In this document: in pieces, positions 25,035 to 33,657 of the stretch
Layout of the letters: each line of letters opens with the position of its first letter
How positions within the stretch are numbered: position 1 is the stretch's first letter
Assembly: GCA_012514255.1 (NCBI GenBank)
Contig: JAAZAP010000246.1
Location: 1-40,586, forward strand
Origin: Bacteroidales bacterium
GTDB taxonomy: Bacteria > Bacteroidota > Bacteroidia > Bacteroidales > VadinHA17
Direction: 5' to 3'
Length of the DNA: 40,586 nt
The notes under the pieces: generated by a model
Database searches by the model: none
What the model was told of the DNA's origin: nothing
Seen by the model: the letters and a program-made list of their open reading frames with translations, nothing else
Made by a program: the position numbers and the translations under genes

Positions 25035-26738
25035 ATGAGAATATTCTTTCTTGCATTCACATTAATTGCCTTCCTGAATCCTGCGGTGTATTCCCAGAAG
25101 TCAGTGAGGGTCAGCTACAAAAGTATCATTAACGGCAGGGAGATTCCCGGGGGGCCTCGGATGATAATTGAAAGTGACGGAGCAGCCGTACGCATTATCC
25201 AGGCGGAGCGCAACCATGAGAGACCACAGATGGCTTCGCCGCAACAATCGTCATACATCGATCTGGAAAACCAAAAGTACATCCAGGTTGCTGACATGCC
25301 TGACGGCTTGCGAATCAGCACGGTGACTCCGTTCAGTGAGTTGCCTGTTGCGGAGCTGAGCGACGATTCAGAAGTCATTGCTGGCTACAGGTGTATCAGG
25401 GCAAGAGTCATCTACTTCTCAAATACAATCGACATCTGGTATACATCCGAAGCAGGAGTGGCAGGAACACCGGTGCCTGCCTACGGTGTCCCGGAGGGTC
25501 TCGTGCTGAGGATTGTGCGGAACGGGAATAACGTTACCGAGGCTGACAGGGTGGAGGTGATCAAAAGGAAGGATATGAACATCGCACTGCCTGATAACTT
25601 CGGACGGAACGTTGACAGGATGACCTTCGAGCACCTTCTGCGCGAAGCTTTCGTTACGACGGTAACCGTCTTTGATAATAATGTAATCAACTGGGAAGGG
25701 GAGGTGACAAATCCGGTTTTTGGAATGAAGGACACTCTCTATCGCTTTGCGGGAGGAACGGTGATACTGAAAAAGGTGACCCTGCCGCAGGTACATGACC
25801 GCTACAGCCTGTTCGCCGAAGTGACTGAGTATTCTGCCGGTGACGCCTATGACCGCACGGGTACCGTTTTTGTGATTCCGCAGGGAGACCCTGTTACCTT
25901 CCTTGACGGACTGATGAAGGGTCACAAGATTCTTCCGGTCCATACCGACAGACACGGCAAGGAGTATACCGGTGTGGCGGCAACAGCTGATTACAGGCCG
26001 CCCATAGAGCTTGTGCGCTTCTTTACGCCTTTTGGCGTCAGGGGTTTCAATGACAGACGGACAGTGCCGGGACTTGTGTGGCAGGACTCGGCTTTTTACA
26101 AGCAGGAGATCACCCGCTATCTCCCTCTGCTCAGGGGTGAAGTATGGATTGGCGCATTCATAGGCAACTATGACAGGGGAGGGCACAGGATTTCTCTCAG
26201 ACTGAAATACTATCCTGAAACAAGGGAACTCGAACCCCGGGAGTCATCGGAAAGCTGGATCAGCTCCGTTTTCAACACCCTGCCGATAATGGAGATGGCG
26301 GGACAGCAGTACGGGACCATGTTCGACGGGGACACGCTATCCGTCACGGTTGATATCCCCGAGGGACTCAAATCATTGCAGATGGTGTTCATTACCACCG
26401 GTCACGGCGGCTGGGGAGAAGGCGACGAGTTCAATCCGAAACTGAACGAGCTGATGGTTGACGGCAGCCGGGTCTGGTCATATGTTCCCTGGAGGACAGA
26501 CTGCGGGACTTACCGCAATGTCAATCCTGCTTCCGGTAATTTCTGGAACGGTCTCTCCTCATCTGATTACTCCCGCTCAGGCTGGTGCCCGGGATCGGTC
26601 TCTGAACCACTGATCATACCACTTGACGGTCTGGCCCCGGGCAGGCATGCCTTCAGCGTTACCGTCCCGCTTGGCAAACCTGAGGGAGGGAGCTTCTCAC
26701 ACTGGAACATCAGCGGGGTGCTGACTGGTTCATTTTGA
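25035..26738 (+). CDS. Secreted peptide-N-glycosidase F with N-terminal extension
   Basis: A 567-residue exported amidase that would cleave N-glycans from asparagine. The signal peptide ends near VYSQ. Residues about 22-210 form an extra domain with a GLPGLI-like stretch (GVPEGLVLRI), comparable to the N-terminal bowl-like domain reported in PNGase F-II. The catalytic part follows: the GDAYDRTGTVFV region aligns by eye with the segment holding Asp60 of the Elizabethkingia enzyme, and the C-terminal lobe has TGHGGWGEGDEF (candidate for Glu206), PWRTDCGTYRN, NPASGNFWNGLSS and SGWCPGS. Glycan-related genes adjoin it on the other strand. Activity is inferred. Confidence 0.9.
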   Translation: MRIFFLAFTLIAFLNPAVYSQKSVRVSYKSIINGREIPGGPRMIIESDGAAVRIIQAERNHERPQMASPQQSSYIDLENQKYIQVADMPDGLRISTVTPFSELPVAELSDDSEVIAGYRCIRARVIYFSNTIDIWYTSEAGVAGTPVPAYGVPEGLVLRIVRNGNNVTEADRVEVIKRKDMNIALPDNFGRNVDRMTFEHLLREAFVTTVTVFDNNVINWEGEVTNPVFGMKDTLYRFAGGTVILKKVTLPQVHDRYSLFAEVTEYSAGDAYDRTGTVFVIPQGDPVTFLDGLMKGHKILPVHTDRHGKEYTGVAATADYRPPIELVRFFTPFGVRGFNDRRTVPGLVWQDSAFYKQEITRYLPLLRGEVWIGAFIGNYDRGGHRISLRLKYYPETRELEPRESSESWISSVFNTLPIMEMAGQQYGTMFDGDTLSVTVDIPEGLKSLQMVFITTGHGGWGEGDEFNPKLNELMVDGSRVWSYVPWRTDCGTYRNVNPASGNFWNGLSSSDYSRSGWCPGSVSEPLIIPLDGLAPGRHAFSVTVPLGKPEGGSFSHWNISGVLTGSF

Positions 26739-26777
26739 CTGGCCTGTAATATCCGGCGGAGGTTACTTTGAACCGTG

Positions 26778-27653
26778 TCAGTAGGTCCGGGTCATGGTGG
26801 CAGGTATGGCCACGATGTAGTCGGCAATCCCCAGGTTTTCAGGGTCCGGTTTACTGATATCTTCCTGCAGTACAGTGGAAATGGTTGCAACTTTGATGCC
26901 GGGACGGTAGAGCTTAAGGAAGTGGATTATACCCAGGAAGTTGTCGGAGTGATATGCGCCGTTGTAGTGAATAAATAGTTTGCCGTCCTCAAGGTTCTGA
27001 GCAATAAAGTGAGCCATAGTTGCATCCTTGATGGCCTGTGCTTTCGGGAAGTTCTCGTTTGGCTTGCCTCCCATCCCCGGCATGCCATGCATTGACATCA
27101 TATCCTTGTAGCACTTTAGTTCGGGGTCATACGGGACAGGGAGAGGGACTATAAATCTTTTGGCTTCAGTGGTCAGCGAGTCGAGTTCATCAAATCCTCC
27201 CCGTGATACCATTGATGCATACCGCCTTGGAATATTGGTGGCTATAAAAGCCAGGCCGTGTTTCTTTGCAAATTCTACCAGGGGTTTGTAGTCGGTCTTG
27301 TAGTTTTTCCAGAGCTTAGCCTCCGCCTCAAACTTGTCAGCAACATACTCCGAATCCAGATATTCATCAAGCAGCAGCTGGTTGTCAGCCTCAAACATCT
27401 CTGCGCCCAGTACCAGCTTTCCTCCGGCGATACGGAAGAGGTCAGCGGTAACCTCGTATTCCAGCCAGTGTGCAATTGGATTGTCATGCAACTCCCCGAA
27501 GAACACAATGTCAGCGTTACTGATATCATCTATCATCTTCTCATACTTCACGTTTTTGCCTTCGGAATCATAAAGGTTATATGCGGGTTTGTCAATCCTG
27601 AATGACAGTGTCAGAATGGCAACAAGGGTAAAAGCGATGACGGCTCTGTTCAT
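26778..27653 (-). CDS. ChaN-like haem-associated lipoprotein-family protein
   Basis: A 291-residue exported protein with an N-terminal hydrophobic signal (MNRAVIAFTLVAILTLSFRI). The ChaN family signature is IVFFGELHDNPIAHWLE (about 51-67), followed by LVLGAEMFEADNQ, FIATNIPRRYASMVSRGG and HYNGAYHSDNFLGI. Family members bind haem or have an esterase-like EreA/ChaN fold. A Met-rich loop (MMSMHGMPGMGG) near 185-196 could be a metal or haem ligand; this is inference. An upstream frame start at 27695 lacks signal character, so the ATG at 27653 is chosen. Divergent from the aminopeptidase P gene. Confidence 0.88.
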   Translation of the reverse strand: MNRAVIAFTLVAILTLSFRIDKPAYNLYDSEGKNVKYEKMIDDISNADIVFFGELHDNPIAHWLEYEVTADLFRIAGGKLVLGAEMFEADNQLLLDEYLDSEYVADKFEAEAKLWKNYKTDYKPLVEFAKKHGLAFIATNIPRRYASMVSRGGFDELDSLTTEAKRFIVPLPVPYDPELKCYKDMMSMHGMPGMGGKPNENFPKAQAIKDATMAHFIAQNLEDGKLFIHYNGAYHSDNFLGIIHFLKLYRPGIKVATISTVLQEDISKPDPENLGIADYIVAIPATMTRTY

Positions 27654-27736
27654 AATAATGTCCTGTATGGATTGAGCATTAACTTTATTTAGCATTCCGG
27701 AAACAAAATAAATGTTATTTCCGGTTTCATTTGCAA

Positions 27737-27744
27737 TATCTTTG
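27737..27744 (+). promoter_or_regulatory. -7 box (TATCTTTG) for the aminopeptidase P gene
   Basis: Exact TAnnTTTG match 19 bases before the ATG at 27764. No -33 element at the standard distance. Confidence 0.5.
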
Positions 27745-27763
27745 GTGAAATAACAAAAGTTCT

Positions 27764-29278
27764 ATGAAAAGGTTAAGCAATTTCCTTCTGATACTATTTT
27801 TTGCAGCTGCCTGTAATAGTGGAGAGCAGAGGCATAACAACATGGCGAAGACGCCTGATCCGGGTGATCTGATTATGGATGAGGAGCTTCAGAAAGTCTT
27901 TTCCCTGAGGCGTGAAGCGATTCTCGATTCAATTGGTGACGGTTTGCTGATACTGAGGTCAGATTACGGATTTGATGGAGGCAGGTATGAATACAGGGTA
28001 GCCGGAAATTTCTGGTACCTGACAGGTTATGGGCAGCCGGGAACAGTGATGTCACTCTCCGATCCGGGCTCAGGCTCTTCTCCGGGAGGCTATACGCTTT
28101 ACTCAAGGCAGAGAAGCATACGCGAAATTATATACTCAGGCAATCTGCCTGATCCTTTGGAAATAGCAAAGATGTGGGCTCCGGATACAATTATGGATTA
28201 TAATGAGGTTGACAGGATTATTGCTGAAGCGGCCCGGGCAGGCAGAAATATCTTAGTTGATTACCGTGACCGTGTTTTCAGAGATCATGTTCAGAAGATT
28301 GTTGGAGAGGAGAAGGCTGCCGGTGACCTCCTGAGGGATATTAACCCTGTGCTTTCTGAGATGAGAGTAACCAAAGATGAACACGAGATAAGGATGCTTC
28401 AGAAGGCAATTGATATTACAGGATGGGGAATTGAAGCAGTCATGGCTGAATGCAGCCCCGGTTTGTATGAGTTTGAGATGGAGGCCCTTCTGGAATATAA
28501 CTGGCGGCGATGCGGTTCGCCAATGCCTGGTTTTGAATCCATTGTTGGTTCAGGTGAGAATGCTGTTACACTTCATTATTCTGCCAACAACAGGAAGATG
28601 GAGGAGGGTGACCTGCTGTTGATGGATGTGGGAGCCGAATATGGGTATTACACTGCCGATATCACCAGGACTATTCCAGTAGGCGGAAAATTTACGGAAG
28701 AACAGAGAGAGATATATGATCTTGTATTGAAGGCACAGAAGGCTGCAATTGGGGAGATGAAGCCGGGGGCAGCGATAACGGCAGCACACAGGATGGCAAC
28801 CAACGTGATCATTGACGGCCTGCATGAACTCGGGCTGGTTACCAACCCTGAATGCCAGTGGCAGAGAAAGTTTTACACAATCTACCATATCTGCCATTTT
28901 CTGGGTCTTGATGTTCATGATGCAGGGAACCAGGGAATACCACGATCACTGATGAGCACTTATCTCGTAGCTGACACCGCAGTGGGAAGGCCTCTTGAAG
29001 AGGGTATGGTACTTACGGTGGAGCCTGGCATCTACCTGCGTGCAAACGGGCTTGATCAGCTTGAGCTGCTCTACGGCAACGAAGCTGGAGAAGGGGAGAT
29101 AGATGATTTCATCGAAAAGGTGCGTCCGGTGTACGAGAGGTACAGTAACACAGGGATCAGGATAGAGGATGATGTGTTGATCACCGGCAGTGGCAACGTG
29201 GTGTTATCAGCTTCTATACCGAAGGAGCCTGATGAAATAGAGAAACTTATGCAGGGCAGCGGAAAGAAGCGTATTTGA
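27764..29278 (+). CDS. Aminopeptidase P (Xaa-Pro aminopeptidase) lipoprotein
   Basis: A 504-residue M24 metallopeptidase with a lipobox-like FAAAC (Cys17), so it is exported and probably anchored to a membrane. The N-terminal domain includes FWYLTGYGQPG. The pita-bread catalytic domain shows the five metal ligands: LLLMDVGAEYGYYTADITRT (two Asp), HFLGLDVHD (His), TVEPGIYL (Glu) and GIRIEDD (Glu). It removes N-terminal residues before proline. The last 72 bases overlap the convergent ankyrin gene. An exported PepP is common in Bacteroidetes. Confidence 0.92.
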   Translation: MKRLSNFLLILFFAAACNSGEQRHNNMAKTPDPGDLIMDEELQKVFSLRREAILDSIGDGLLILRSDYGFDGGRYEYRVAGNFWYLTGYGQPGTVMSLSDPGSGSSPGGYTLYSRQRSIREIIYSGNLPDPLEIAKMWAPDTIMDYNEVDRIIAEAARAGRNILVDYRDRVFRDHVQKIVGEEKAAGDLLRDINPVLSEMRVTKDEHEIRMLQKAIDITGWGIEAVMAECSPGLYEFEMEALLEYNWRRCGSPMPGFESIVGSGENAVTLHYSANNRKMEEGDLLLMDVGAEYGYYTADITRTIPVGGKFTEEQREIYDLVLKAQKAAIGEMKPGAAITAAHRMATNVIIDGLHELGLVTNPECQWQRKFYTIYHICHFLGLDVHDAGNQGIPRSLMSTYLVADTAVGRPLEEGMVLTVEPGIYLRANGLDQLELLYGNEAGEGEIDDFIEKVRPVYERYSNTGIRIEDDVLITGSGNVVLSASIPKEPDEIEKLMQGSGKKRI

Positions 29279-29716
29279 TCCCTCCTCCGGCACTTTTTTT
29301 ATTTCTTTCAGGCCTGACGGCCTTTTACTTGTTGCTCCGTTATCGGGCCTCAGATCAGTTGATGCTCCTTTGTCAAGCAGTAATCTGACAACATCAGTGT
29401 AACCGTTCTGGGCGGCAATGTAGAGCGCGGTGGTGCCATTGGCGGAACGAAGGTCCGGATCGGCTCCCTTGTCAAGCAGTGCCTGACAGACCTCTTCTGC
29501 ACCCATCTCTGCGGCACACATCAGAAGCGTGGCTCCGGACCTGTCAGCATAATTGGGGTCATCCACTGCCCTGACAAGTGCCACGGCATGTTTAAAATCT
29601 CTTTTCACGATTGCCTCAAGGGCTTTTTTTGCAGAACCTGCAGACTGGGCATGCACACCTGCAGGGTTCAGGGCTACAAGAGCAGCCCAGACAACCTGGA
29701 ATAAAACTGATCTCAT
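29207..29716 (-). CDS. Secreted ankyrin-repeat protein
   Basis: A 169-residue exported protein with a signal peptide (MRSVLFQVVWAALVALNPAGVHAQ) and at least two clear ankyrin repeats: the ones starting near DRSGATLLMCAAEMGAEEV and NGTTALYIAAQNGYTDV, each ending in LLDKGA. The region after about residue 130 has no repeat character and is basic. Its final 72 bases are antisense to the aminopeptidase P 3' end. Ankyrin repeats mediate binding to unknown partners. The C-terminal tail may have been altered, since the coding frame runs into the neighbour. Confidence 0.8.
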   Translation of the reverse strand: MRSVLFQVVWAALVALNPAGVHAQSAGSAKKALEAIVKRDFKHAVALVRAVDDPNYADRSGATLLMCAAEMGAEEVCQALLDKGADPDLRSANGTTALYIAAQNGYTDVVRLLLDKGASTDLRPDNGATSKRPSGLKEIKKVPEEGSNTLLSAALHKFLYFIRLLRYRS

Positions 29717-29908
29717 AATAGTCGGACATTAAGGAGATATGAAGCTATATAATAGGATTGAGCCGTAAAAGCCTTTTTTGACATTCAGCGCCAGTGAGTT
29801 GACAGACATATCCGTAGCGGTGATTTAGTTTAACAGAAAATCAAACAAAAGCAAGTCTTATCCGTATAACCAGACTGAGTCAAAATGTGGATTTTAAACT
29901 TATCTGGC

Positions 29909-30298
29909 ATGAAAAGGGTCATCATGTTTAGCTTGCTTGTACTGACCACTGTGGGTCTGTTTGCGCAGACATTCAGGAGCAGATCAGCCACCATCAGGAG
30001 GGACGGTTTTGAGATAGACCGTACGGTCAGGTCAATTGAAATCACTGACAAGCGGATCACAATAACCAATTATCTGAGCGGGAACACGGAACCGCTGGTA
30101 TTGAATGTATATCACACCGAAGACAAGGAGGACCGGTTTGATGGATTGTGCAGGTATTACTACTGTACGGCGGTGAACGATGAAAAACTGAGCCGTTACC
30201 GTAAGATTGTGGTTATCAAGAAACCCTATTCAATCACCCTCGAGCTCTACCTGGCCGACGACAACAAGTATGTCCATGATCTTGAGATAAACGGGTGA
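29909..30298 (+). CDS. Small exported protein, unknown function
   Basis: A 129-residue protein with a signal peptide (MKRVIMFSLLVLTTVGLFAQ). The mature part is beta-rich, with regularly spaced strands (TVRSIEITDKRITITNYL, RKIVVIKKPYSITLELYL) and a Cys-containing RYYYCTAVN. No family is recognised. The ATG at 29909 begins the signal peptide; a frame start at 29885 would add eight residues. It lies between the ankyrin gene and cardiolipin synthase, with about 200 bases of sequence on each side. Confidence 0.7.
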   Translation: MKRVIMFSLLVLTTVGLFAQTFRSRSATIRRDGFEIDRTVRSIEITDKRITITNYLSGNTEPLVLNVYHTEDKEDRFDGLCRYYYCTAVNDEKLSRYRKIVVIKKPYSITLELYLADDNKYVHDLEING

Positions 30299-30502
30299 TA
30301 AACAAAAACCGGCATCCGGTAACTACCATTTATCAAGTATATAGCTTTTAGTTGGAAGGGTCCGGTACTGGCTTCATAATGCCGGCCAGGTAGCGGATCA
30401 GTCATAAAAAACTCACTGAATGAATCAGTTTAACCTGTTTTGAAGTATCACCTTTTCATGTTAACTTTAGCCGAAAGTGCGCTTTGAGACAATCTCTGAC
30501 AA

Positions 30503-31954
30503 ATGAGGTGGGCTTTAATTCCGAAAATCATTTACGGGATCATTCTGCTTGCAGTCTGTATCCGGATTATTTATGATACCCGCAGTTCAACAAAGACCCT
30601 TGCATATCTCCTGCTGGCCGTGTTTGTACCCGTTGCAGGCATGATCTTCTACTTCCTCGTCGGGGTGAACTATCGCAAACGCCTGATATACAGCAAAAAA
30701 CTTATCATGGATGAGAAAACATCAGGGGTGCTGAAAGAAATGATAATATCAGTGACTGAAAGAAACCTTCATGAGATAGAAGATGTGATCCATGAGACAA
30801 GGGGAATTGTCAGGATACTGCTTCACGATAATCTGAGTCCGCTGACAGCGGGAAACAGGATAGCTCTTCTGATCAACGGTGAGGAAAAATTTCCGGAAGT
30901 AATCAAAGTCATTGAATCGGCCAGGGATCATATCCACCTCGAGTACTTTATATATGAAAATGACACAATCGGGAATGCAATCAAGGATTTGCTGATCAGA
31001 AAAGCCCGTGAGGGCGTCAGGGTCAGGCTGATATATGACGACTTCGGAAGCAGGTCGATAAGGAGACGGCTGGTAAAGGAGCTTAGGAACGGAGGAGTCG
31101 AGGCATTCCCCTTTAACCGCCTCAGGCTGCCGTTTTTTGCCAACAGGGTCAATTACAGGAATCACAGGAAGATTATTGTTGTCGACGGTACTACGGGTTT
31201 TACCGGAGGGATCAACATAAGTGACAGATATATAAACGATAGCAGGCTGAAGAACAGGTACTTCTGGCGTGACACCCATATCCGTATTGACGGACCCGGA
31301 ATTATTTTCCTGCAGAACATCTTCCTGTGCGACTGGAACTTCTGTTCCGGTCAGCGGATAGAGCCTGAGAAAGAACACTTTAACACTGCCCGTCAGCCCG
31401 GTGGAAACATCCATGTACAGATCGCTGCAAGCGGTCCTGACTCTCCAAACTCGACCATAATGCTATCGATTCTCAAGGCTGTTTCCATCGCGAAAGAGGA
31501 GATACTCATCACTACTCCGTATTTTATCCCGGGAGGTTCGATAATTGACTCCCTCAAGATGGCCCTGCTGGGGGGTGTCTCGGTGAAGCTGCTGGTCCCC
31601 GGGATTTCCGACTCACGAATCGTAAATGCGGCCGCACGGTCCTACTACGGGGAACTGCTTGGTTCAGGAGCGGAGATATTCCTGTACCGTAAGGGATTCG
31701 TGCATTCAAAAACGATGATCATTGACGGGTCGTTTTCGGTTGTGGGGTCGGCAAATATGAACCATCGCAGTTTTAATCTCGATTTCGAGGTGAATGCCAA
31801 TATCTATTCGGCAGAATTCGCCGGGCGGATGAGAAGCATGTTCTATTCGGACATCACGGATGCGGAAAAAATTGACTTCACTGAATGGCAGAACAGGCCT
31901 GTTTTTGTCAGGCTCGCGGAGCGGACGGCCAGGCTCCTTTCTCCTCTCATGTAG
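30503..31954 (+). CDS. cls: Cardiolipin synthase
   Basis: A 483-residue inner-membrane phospholipase D-family enzyme that makes cardiolipin. The N-terminus has two membrane segments (4-25, 33-54; PLDc_N). Two HKD motifs are complete: NHRKIIVVDG (His221, Lys223, Asp228) and VHSKTMIIDG (His401, Lys403, Asp408), each followed by the expected G(S)AN/GGIN residues. Length fits ClsA/Bacteroidetes Cls. It is followed 97 bases later by the RelQ-like gene on the same strand; no promoter could be assigned with confidence. Confidence 0.95.
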   Translation: MRWALIPKIIYGIILLAVCIRIIYDTRSSTKTLAYLLLAVFVPVAGMIFYFLVGVNYRKRLIYSKKLIMDEKTSGVLKEMIISVTERNLHEIEDVIHETRGIVRILLHDNLSPLTAGNRIALLINGEEKFPEVIKVIESARDHIHLEYFIYENDTIGNAIKDLLIRKAREGVRVRLIYDDFGSRSIRRRLVKELRNGGVEAFPFNRLRLPFFANRVNYRNHRKIIVVDGTTGFTGGINISDRYINDSRLKNRYFWRDTHIRIDGPGIIFLQNIFLCDWNFCSGQRIEPEKEHFNTARQPGGNIHVQIAASGPDSPNSTIMLSILKAVSIAKEEILITTPYFIPGGSIIDSLKMALLGGVSVKLLVPGISDSRIVNAAARSYYGELLGSGAEIFLYRKGFVHSKTMIIDGSFSVVGSANMNHRSFNLDFEVNANIYSAEFAGRMRSMFYSDITDAEKIDFTEWQNRPVFVRLAERTARLLSPLM

Positions 31955-32051
31955 ACAACCAGGCTTTGGCCTCCCGTTTTTTTTCGCCACTTTTATCAGA
32001 CATTTTTTACTATAGTCAGACAATATAAAACTTTACGAAGAGGAGAAAGAG

Positions 32052-32762
32052 ATGAACAGAATGGACCTTAAACGGGCATCATATCTTTTTGAGGGGATCA
32101 GGGGACAGATATTGCCGGAAAATCTGATAGACACCATCCGGTCATTTATTGCCGCTGAAAACCTCTATTCATCAGCTACCAGGGAGATTGCCACCAAGCT
32201 TGAGAATCTGAACAGTGAATTTAACAGTATGCATGAGAGGAATCCGATTCATCTTATCCAGACCAGGGTAAAGACTCCTGCGAGTATTATGGAAAAGCTT
32301 AAGCGAAGAGGTTTTGAACTCAGCGTTGAGTCTGCCCGGAAGAATCTCACGGATATTGCCGGTGTAAGGGTTATCTGTTCATATATCAATGACATATACA
32401 TGATTTCCGGGTTTCTGTTGTCGCAGTCTGATATTCAGCTCGTACGCACGACTGATTACATTAAGAATCCGAAACCGAACGGATACCGTAGTCTTCATCA
32501 TATTGTAAAGGTTCCTGTATTCCTGTCCAATAAGATGAAGCTTGTGAATGTTGAGATACAGATCAGGACGATTGCGATGGATTTCTGGGCCTCGCTGGAA
32601 CATGAGCTGGCGTACAAGCTTGAAAAGGATAAGTCGGCGGAGGCGTTTGCCGAGCTTAAGACCTGTGCTGCGGAGATTGCCGATATTGACAGGAGAATGC
32701 AGAAGCTTTATGATATCACTGCTGATCAACAGGTCCCGACTGAAGGGGATTTACAGAAATGA
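32052..32762 (+). CDS. Small alarmone synthetase, RelQ/YjbM-like
   Basis: A 236-residue (p)ppGpp synthetase with the RelA/SpoT synthetase domain and no hydrolase or regulatory domains. Core motifs are TRVKTPASIMEKLKRRG (71-87), DIAGVRVICSY (101-111), DYIKNPKPNGYRSLH (135-149) and VEIQIRTIAMDFWASLEH (167-184), the last holding the Glu needed for catalysis. Length is right for small synthetases such as RelQ. An AGGAG run at 32041-32045 makes an unusually good ribosome-binding site for a Bacteroidetes gene and supports the ATG at 32052. Confidence 0.94.
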   Translation: MNRMDLKRASYLFEGIRGQILPENLIDTIRSFIAAENLYSSATREIATKLENLNSEFNSMHERNPIHLIQTRVKTPASIMEKLKRRGFELSVESARKNLTDIAGVRVICSYINDIYMISGFLLSQSDIQLVRTTDYIKNPKPNGYRSLHHIVKVPVFLSNKMKLVNVEIQIRTIAMDFWASLEHELAYKLEKDKSAEAFAELKTCAAEIADIDRRMQKLYDITADQQVPTEGDLQK

Positions 32763-32801
32763 TGTTGTTTATATTTAATAGGAGCGTTAACTGACAGATT
32801 G

Positions 32802-33278
32802 TCAGTGTGACGGGCTATTTATCAACTTGTTGATGCTTGATTTTTTCAATGCAGTATTCAAAAGTGTACTTATATTGAATCCTGTTTTCCCGTAACTTAA
32901 TCTATACCAGTAGTAGTTCACATACTCTATTGTTCCGAACAATAATACTGCCATTGCAATAATCAGGGCACTTCTTCTGCTAATAACAGGTATCAGCACG
33001 CTTAAAACTATCAAAATAGCCAGGTTAAGCCATTTTGAGAGTTTAAGGAGGCCAACGGCCTTCCGGCCGGATGTTCTGTTGATCCGGATCAGCCGATAAC
33101 GGTATAGCCAATAACCACTTCCCTGCAACAGAATAAATACGAGATATGAAAATGCCATGGTTACTGCCACTCCGGTATTAAAGGCAATGTTCAATTGGCT
33201 ATAAAGAAAGGCAAATACACCGGCAGCGGCAAATTCCTCTATTGCTAGCTTCAATAACTGCTTCTGTATCTTATTCAT
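32802..33278 (-). CDS. Polytopic membrane protein, unknown function
   Basis: A 158-residue protein with about four hydrophobic stretches (roughly 12-30, 33-55, 82-100, 103-122). The C-terminus is Ser/Lys/Asn rich. No family is recognised. A frame extension to 33332 begins with TTG and lacks any signal features, so the ATG at 33278 is used. It is convergent with the small alarmone synthetase; a 7-bp hairpin (32790-32806) covers its stop codon and may act as a shared terminator. Confidence 0.65.
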   Translation of the reverse strand: MNKIQKQLLKLAIEEFAAAGVFAFLYSQLNIAFNTGVAVTMAFSYLVFILLQGSGYWLYRYRLIRINRTSGRKAVGLLKLSKWLNLAILIVLSVLIPVISRRSALIIAMAVLLFGTIEYVNYYWYRLSYGKTGFNISTLLNTALKKSSINKLINSPSH

Positions 33279-33657
33279 TTCTTCATAACTGTAATCTGAT
33301 TGTGCGAATCTCAAACAACTCTCCGAATTCAAGGTATAAAAATTAGCCAGACCTTTACATTTTGACGGTTCAGTCTGCAGCTTGTAAGATAGAGCTCATT
33401 GCGCTCCTTTTCTTGGTCAAAACAGCAGGTCAGAATTAGCAGGGATTCAAACAAGTACGCTAATATAGCAAAAAAAATCGGGACTTATCCGGCCGGGACA
33501 GGGGCCCGTGAAATGATATGAACCATTACTCTGAACGAGTTCCGGATGATTAAAACGGGTGATAAATTTTCAGCCTGCCAGGGTGAACAATAAACACCAT
33601 TCCTATGTTATTTGATGGTGTTATTTATACGTTGTCTTAATAAACAAAATTTAAAAG
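33279..33657. other. Gene-free region before the peroxiredoxin gene
   Basis: About 380 bases with no coding frame. The only features seen are an A run (33471-33478) and an inverted repeat AACACCAT (33593-33600) / ATGGTGTT (33615-33622), 35 bases upstream of the peroxiredoxin start. The repeat may be an operator, but no promoter box is clear. Confidence 0.4.

Noticed and set aside
25419..26186. Long open frame of 255 codons on the minus strand
   Set aside because: It is antisense to the catalytic region of the PNGase F gene, has no recognisable domain, and uses the complementary pattern of a real coding frame.
30749..31414. Open frame of 221 codons on the minus strand
   Set aside because: It lies entirely within cardiolipin synthase in antisense and has no start signals or motifs.
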